A stretch of 64,000 nucleotides of DNA from RGIG1902 sp034926865 (GTDB lineage Bacteria; Bacillota; Clostridia; Oscillospirales; Butyricicoccaceae). The notes beneath the pieces are model-generated. The model did no database searches. It saw only the letters and a program-made list of their open reading frames with translations, and had not been told where the DNA came from. The stretch is from NCBI GenBank assembly GCA_034926865.1, contig JAYFQP010000014.1, forward strand, positions 161,348 through 225,347, in the 5' to 3' direction. This document shows positions 59,562 through 64,000 of the stretch, piece after piece (within the stretch, counting starts at the first letter, position 1; every line of letters begins with the position of its first letter). Made by a program: the position numbers and the translations under genes.

Positions 59562-61535
59562 TTATATATCGGAGCTGACAAGCCATCCGGCGTCAAGAAT
59601 AAGGCTGATACGCCCGTCGCCAAGAAGAGTACACCCCGAAAGATATGCCAGCCGCTTACTTTTTTTGATATACTTTGGCAGGGTTTTTACAACTACCTGC
59701 TGCCTGCCTACAAGCTTATCAACAAAAACGCAACGCTTCTTACCGTCATACTCAACAATCATTAAAATGCCTTCTGTCGGATCTGTCACATCGGTTTCGA
59801 CTCCCCAGATCTTATATAACCTGAGGATTGCCATGCATTCTCCGCGCACCATAATTATCTCATTGCCGTCCGAGTCAAAAAAGATATCATCACTCTTTGG
59901 CCTGAAACATTCTCTTATTGCGGAAGTGGGTACCGTAAACCGCGACTTGCCCACCATAACATTCATTCCGTCTATAATAGCTATGGTAAGAGGAATTTTC
60001 AGTGTTACTGTCATTCCCTGGCCAGGAATACTATCTACAGAAACAGCTCCGCCTACAGCGGATATATTCTGAGCAACAACATCCATCCCAACGCCTCTTC
60101 CACTATACTCGGTAACCTTATCATTTGTAGAGAACCCAGGAAGAAAGATCAGATTATATACACTGCGGTCCGGAAGTTCATTGCTCTTGCCATCCACTAT
60201 TCCTGCTTTTCGGGCTTTTTCAAGTATCTTTTTTCTGTCGAGTCCCTTGCCATCGTCCTCAACAGTTATAATAACTTCGCCCCCGGCATTTTCTGCAGTA
60301 AGGTATATTGTCCCCTGAGCAGGTTTACCTGCGGCTAGGCGCTCCTCCTCAGTTTCAATACCATGATCTATGCAATTTCTTACAAGATGCATAAGCGGAT
60401 CAGATAAATGCTCGATAATATTCTTATCCACATCTGTATCTTCTCCCTCGATCAAAAGCTTTACGTTTTTACCGAGTTTTTTGTTCATATCACGAACGAT
60501 ACGATGCATTTTCTGAAAAGTGGCGGCAACCGGCACCATCCGAAGCGACATAACCATTTCCTGCATTTCAAGAATTATCTTTCTGAGACGCATTGCTGAT
60601 TTCCTGAAATTAGGTATCTCCAGATCGATGATATCGTTGTTCTCTGTAGTCATCGCCTCGGCTATAATCGTTTCGCCCATCAGATCCATTAGTTTATCAA
60701 GCTTTGAAACGTTTACACTGATAATGCTCTGCGGCTGAGTATGGTATTCCTCCATATTTAAAGCGCCGCCAGACGACTCTCCTGCACTCTCATTCGTCTG
60801 GGAAACAGCTTTACTTTCTGTTTTGGATACTTCATCTTCATCTGTGATTTCCAAATCCTTCAGGAACACCGTATTATTAAGCGCTTCAGTTAGCTCTTTT
60901 AAAGACTTTTTTGTTGTAATATGAAGAACGAATCCCTTGTCACGTATAACTTCAGCAGTATCATCATTGTCCATTAAATCCGAGGGCTCATACGAAAGGC
61001 TCTCTGCTATACCAGAAATATCTTGAACAACGGAAAAAGCCCTGATATTTTCCATTGCGCAGCCCTGCTCAAAAGTTATGACAGCACGATACTTATTAGT
61101 TACCTCATCTTTTTTACCGCTGGATTTCTTTTTCATATTTTCCAGCATTGATTCTATTCTTCCAATCACGGATTCGCAGTTTCCTCTGCCTTGCTCACCC
61201 ACCTGCAGCCCGGGCATCTCTTTATTAACGCAGTCCATACACACAAGCACAAGGTCCGAAAGCTCGGAAACATCATATGACGCAGAAGGATTTTCTCTGA
61301 TGAAAAAGAACATATCTTCCACCCGATGCGCCATTGTTGATATCTGGTCAAAAGACATCATAGCGGCCGAACCTTTTATTGTATGCATGATCCTGAATAT
61401 CTCATTTATATCCTCTTCAGAAAATGCATTCTTCCCCTCTGTGCGGTAGATAATCTGTTCCAGTTGTTCTATATTTTGGGAGGTTTCGTACAAAAACACC
61501 TCAATAAGTGAATCGTTGGAAGCGGTTAGAGACAT
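59562..61535 (-). CDS. cheA: Chemotaxis histidine kinase CheA
   Basis: A 657-residue CheA. The HPt domain has phospho-acceptor His51 in IMHTIKGSA, followed by a less-conserved P2-like region (about 150-235). The dimerisation domain is ~255-320. The ATP-binding domain has VRNCIDHGIE, EDDGKGLDRKK and STNDKVTEYSGRGVGMDVV, and the C-terminal CheW-like P5 domain ends near 657. It phosphorylates the adjacent CheY and CheB. The gene starts 16 nt after the cheY stop. Confidence 0.97.
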   Translation of the reverse strand: MSLTASNDSLIEVFLYETSQNIEQLEQIIYRTEGKNAFSEEDINEIFRIMHTIKGSAAMMSFDQISTMAHRVEDMFFFIRENPSASYDVSELSDLVLVCMDCVNKEMPGLQVGEQGRGNCESVIGRIESMLENMKKKSSGKKDEVTNKYRAVITFEQGCAMENIRAFSVVQDISGIAESLSYEPSDLMDNDDTAEVIRDKGFVLHITTKKSLKELTEALNNTVFLKDLEITDEDEVSKTESKAVSQTNESAGESSGGALNMEEYHTQPQSIISVNVSKLDKLMDLMGETIIAEAMTTENNDIIDLEIPNFRKSAMRLRKIILEMQEMVMSLRMVPVAATFQKMHRIVRDMNKKLGKNVKLLIEGEDTDVDKNIIEHLSDPLMHLVRNCIDHGIETEEERLAAGKPAQGTIYLTAENAGGEVIITVEDDGKGLDRKKILEKARKAGIVDGKSNELPDRSVYNLIFLPGFSTNDKVTEYSGRGVGMDVVAQNISAVGGAVSVDSIPGQGMTVTLKIPLTIAIIDGMNVMVGKSRFTVPTSAIRECFRPKSDDIFFDSDGNEIIMVRGECMAILRLYKIWGVETDVTDPTEGILMIVEYDGKKRCVFVDKLVGRQQVVVKTLPKYIKKSKRLAYLSGCTLLGDGRISLILDAGWLVSSDI

Positions 61536-61551
61536 CGCTATCCCCCTTTTC

Positions 61552-61917
61552 TCAATTATTTGACGCTACCTTAAGGAGAGTCTGGGTGATATGCTCCTCT
61601 TTATAAGGCTTGACAATAAAGGACTTTGCTCCGTTAATAATGGCTTCTTTCACCATGCTTTCCTGCCCCATTGCCGATACCATAACTATTTTTGCACCAG
61701 GGTCAAATTCACGAATCTTTTTTAACGCCTCTATCCCTGTCATATCCGGCATGGTTATATCCATAGTGACGATATCAGGCTTAAACTCTATGTATTTTTC
61801 GACGCCTTCCTGTCCATTCTTTGCATCTGCCACTACGTTAAATCCGTTTTTCACAAGGACATTTTTTATAGCCAGGCGCATAAATGCCGCGTCGTCTACA
61901 ATCAAAACGTTGATCAT
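61552..61917 (-). CDS. cheY: Chemotaxis response regulator CheY
   Basis: A 121-residue stand-alone receiver domain with Asp8/Asp9, the phosphorylation site Asp53 (MDITMPDMTG), Ser in VMVSAMG and Lys in IVKPYKEE. Phosphorylated CheY acts on the flagellar switch. It is the first che gene of the cluster, followed by cheA. Ribosome-binding site TTTGGAG is about ten bases before the ATG. Confidence 0.96.
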   Translation of the reverse strand: MINVLIVDDAAFMRLAIKNVLVKNGFNVVADAKNGQEGVEKYIEFKPDIVTMDITMPDMTGIEALKKIREFDPGAKIVMVSAMGQESMVKEAIINGAKSFIVKPYKEEHITQTLLKVASNN

Positions 61918-61948
61918 GCCAATTCACACTCCAAATTAACTTCAGTAT

Positions 61949-63022
61949 TTACCGATCGACCTTAACGATAGTTACGTTAAACAGCTCAGGATCATTGAAA
62001 AGGTCCAGAATCTCGCCTTCGTCACCAAAAACCGTATTTTCCACGATCAGCCTCGGCCTCGCAAGACCGTTTGAGTAATTCTCGATCACTCTTGCCTTAA
62101 GCCCATTGCTAAGAACCACCTTTGTATTAACAGGGTAAGGAGCTATCTTGCATATAAACTCTTTTATTAACTTTTCATCAAACATAGTGCCGGAATTACC
62201 TATAATATGTTCCATAGCCTCGGAAGGCGGAAGCGCCGGCCGATACGGTCTTTCGGATATAAGAGCATCATATACATCACAAATTGCCACAAGCTTACCT
62301 TCCAGTGTTTGCTTCTCTGCTGTAATCCCATAGGGATACCCAGTTCCATCGCATCGTTCGTGATGAGTCAATACCGCAATAATAGATTCCGTAGGAACTT
62401 TCCATCTTCCTTTAAGATAGTCATATCCGAGCTTAGGGTGTTCTTTCATAAGCTCATACTGCTCATATGTCAGTTTCCCTTGCTTATTTAATATCTCCTT
62501 GGGAATATATATCTTTCCAATATCATGCAGCAATGCTCCCATCCCAAGCCTGTACAATCCCCGCCGACTCATATTGAGGGAGGCTCCTACAACAACTGCC
62601 AGCGCCGCTACATTGACACTGTGCTGATAGGTATAATCGTCATATGTCTTTATGTCCACAATATTTGAAACAACGTCTTTGTTCTGAAGGATTTCATCGA
62701 TTATCTCATCAAGACAGGATTCCAAACTGAAATACGCTTGGTCTATTCCGTTTTTACTGCCTGCACCGGCGATGTCAAACAGTGTTTTTACTGCGACCAT
62801 TGTGTTATCACGCAATGTTCTGCTGATTATCCCACGAGTCTGGGAAGCATCTTCATTCCCATCAGTTACATAGGCACCATCGACAGCCCCTGATATAAGA
62901 CGGGAAATATGTTTAAAAGTCAATACCTGTCCGCCTGACAGCAGAAGTTCCCCTTTATCCCCTCGAATATCAGCAGCGAGTACCATCCCGGATTTTAAGG
63001 CACATGTATGAATGAATGTCAT
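61949..63022 (-). CDS. HD-GYP domain phosphodiesterase
   Basis: A 357-residue protein. The N-terminal ~120 residues are a variable, probably sensory or regulatory region. The HD-GYP domain follows, with HSVNVAAL, LLHDIGKIYIPKEIL and HHERCDGTGYPYGIT, including the GYP triad. Such enzymes hydrolyse cyclic di-GMP, which lowers its level and favours motility. The C-terminal ~70 residues form a small beta-rich region. It lies 31 nt upstream of cheY on the same strand, so cyclic-di-GMP turnover is physically linked to the chemotaxis operon. Ribosome-binding site is weak. Confidence 0.93.
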   Translation of the reverse strand: MTFIHTCALKSGMVLAADIRGDKGELLLSGGQVLTFKHISRLISGAVDGAYVTDGNEDASQTRGIISRTLRDNTMVAVKTLFDIAGAGSKNGIDQAYFSLESCLDEIIDEILQNKDVVSNIVDIKTYDDYTYQHSVNVAALAVVVGASLNMSRRGLYRLGMGALLHDIGKIYIPKEILNKQGKLTYEQYELMKEHPKLGYDYLKGRWKVPTESIIAVLTHHERCDGTGYPYGITAEKQTLEGKLVAICDVYDALISERPYRPALPPSEAMEHIIGNSGTMFDEKLIKEFICKIAPYPVNTKVVLSNGLKARVIENYSNGLARPRLIVENTVFGDEGEILDLFNDPELFNVTIVKVDR

Positions 63023-63085
63023 ATCTTTATGTCCGGTCCCTCACTATCTGTTGTCCTTATGCCTCTTTCCCCGTTATATACCCAC

Positions 63086-63115
63086 AGCATCCGGGCATAA
63101 ATTTGCCCGGATGCT
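63086..63115. terminator. Hairpin after the flagellin gene
   Basis: A perfect 12-bp stem AGCATCCGGGCA/TGCCCGGATGCT with a six-base loop, about 42 nt after the flagellin stop. There is no clean T-run on the minus strand, so it may mainly protect the 3' end of a highly expressed mRNA. Confidence 0.6.
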
Positions 63116-63156
63116 TAGATATTTTTTATGCGGCCAGCCGCCCTACATAATTTCTT

Positions 63157-64000
63157 TTACTGAAGCAGCTGGAGAACTCCCTGCGGCTGCGAATTAGCCT
63201 GAGCCAACATCGACTGGGCAGCCTGCATAAGGATATTATTTTTTGTGTATTCCATCATTTCTTCAGCCATATCAACGTCGCGTACGCGGCTCTCGGCAGA
63301 CTGAAGGTTTTCCTTTGTCGTTGAAAGGTTATTTGCCGCATGCTCGAGCTGGTTCTGCTGTGCGCCGTAGTTAGCACGCGTCGTATTTACCTCTGTAATT
63401 GCCGCCTCAACAGCTCCAACAGTAACTGCCGATGCATTGTTAGCCTGCAAAGTCTTGATTTCTGCCGCTGTGCCGGTGGATGCCGCACCATCGGCAGCCT
63501 GAATGTTTTTGCCTGCCTTGGCAGTAAGGCTTGTCAGCTTAGTCAGCGAGGCTGTACCTGCCTGCTTGATCTGAACTTCCTGATTTCCGTCTTCGCCGTA
63601 TTTTATCGAAGCGGCAACAGCAGTGCCGGCCTGTTCGGAAAGAGCGCCAACAAACAGAGCCGTACCGCCAGGGCCGCCAGCAGCAGAAAATGTATCAACC
63701 TTTTCCTGATCTCCGAAAACAGAAATACCGTTAAACTTGGTGTTTACATAAATATCTGTTATAGCTGACCCGAGGGCGTTCATCTCAGAACCTATATTGA
63801 TTTTGTCATCTTCACTATAAGTACCGTTCTGAACCTGTACAGAAAGCTCTTTTATGCGGGTAAGCATATCGGATACTTCGTTGAGCGCACCTTCAGCCGT
63901 CTGGATGAAGGATACGCCGTCCTGGGCGTTTCTTGTGGCCTGAGTAAGGCCGCGGATCTGGCTGCGCATCTTTTCAGAAATTGAAAGGCCTGCTGCATCG
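63157..64000 (-). CDS. hag: Flagellin, N-terminus cut by window edge
   Basis: The last 281 codons of a flagellin, the filament subunit. The visible part begins in DAAGLSISEKMRSQIRGL of the N-terminal D0/D1 helix and keeps the conserved ELSVQVQNGTYSEDD. It has a short variable middle (about 90 residues, rich in Ala/Gly/Thr). It ends with the C-terminal D1/D0 block (ESRVRDVDMAEEMMEYTKNNILMQAAQSMLAQANSQPQGVLQLLQ). An ATG at 63969 is internal, not the start. About 45 N-terminal residues lie beyond the window. It precedes the HD-GYP and che genes on the same strand. Confidence 0.97.
   Translation of the reverse strand, partial: DAAGLSISEKMRSQIRGLTQATRNAQDGVSFIQTAEGALNEVSDMLTRIKELSVQVQNGTYSEDDKINIGSEMNALGSAITDIYVNTKFNGISVFGDQEKVDTFSAAGGPGGTALFVGALSEQAGTAVAASIKYGEDGNQEVQIKQAGTASLTKLTSLTAKAGKNIQAADGAASTGTAAEIKTLQANNASAVTVGAVEAAITEVNTTRANYGAQQNQLEHAANNLSTTKENLQSAESRVRDVDMAEEMMEYTKNNILMQAAQSMLAQANSQPQGVLQLLQ

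Noticed and set aside
1..64000. CRISPR array, insertion sequence, prophage or integrated element
   Set aside because: I saw no regularly spaced repeats, transposase or integrase motifs, attachment-site repeats or phage structural genes. The GH24 lysozyme is a lone domain in an SLH protein.

Overview
The window looks like chromosome from a low-to-mid G+C, endospore-forming, motile anaerobe of the class Clostridia (Bacillota). The evidence is the sporulation genes yabP, yabQ and spoVB, HrcA/CIRCE control of groESL, the oxygen-independent hemZ, asnA-type asparagine synthetase, an S-layer-homology (SLH) lysozyme, and a flagellar chemotaxis operon ending at a flagellin. Most genes lie on the minus strand in long, tightly packed or overlapping operons. 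I found no rRNA, tRNA, CRISPR array, insertion sequence or prophage. Placement below class level (perhaps Oscillospirales) is a guess.

Reading right to left along the minus strand, 1-12.7 kb carries a lipoprotein, a two-component system, a DUF1385 membrane protein and prmC, then recA, recX, rimO, pgsA, cysS, a small membrane protein and recD2 (cut by the left edge). Next come an orphan P-loop ATPase and the carboxypeptidase DacF. Divergent to dacF is a plus-strand run: mtaB, NfeD and SPFH membrane proteins, an acetyltransferase and a permuted papain-like protein. From 18.5 to 28 kb are a double-lysozyme SLH protein, a P-type ATPase behind a long structured leader, groESL, a diacylglycerol-kinase-like enzyme and a 23S rRNA methyltransferase. 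Then asnA (+), hpf and an amidohydrolase follow.

At 31.5-38.4 kb lies the conserved spoVB-mazG-hup-rqcP-yabP-yabQ-divIC-yabR block, preceded by a purine phosphorylase and an MTA/SAH-deaminase-like enzyme. A recJ-rel-dtd-metallohydrolase-hemZ operon and a zinc-ribbon gene fill 38.4-45.8 kb. Two tandem M20-type amidohydrolase paralogues follow. A plus-strand cassette (ATP-grasp ligase, PHP phosphoesterase, NodB deacetylase) leads to a gene-free stretch with a probable RNA gene, then rsgA and a double-GNAT gene. The right end is a chemotaxis operon (HD-GYP, cheY, cheA, cheW, one MCP, cheR, cheB) downstream of a flagellin cut by the right edge.

The least explained material is RNA-level. There is an orphan plus-strand transcription unit at about 31372-31505 with its own promoter, a perfect 11-bp inverted repeat over the promoter and a terminator. 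A second promoter-to-terminator RNA of about 230 nt lies at 52524-52750, followed by another terminator before rsgA. The P-type ATPase has a roughly 260-nt leader holding mutually exclusive hairpins and a 15-codon upstream ORF that overlaps the ATPase start. None matched an RNA family I could recognise by eye.
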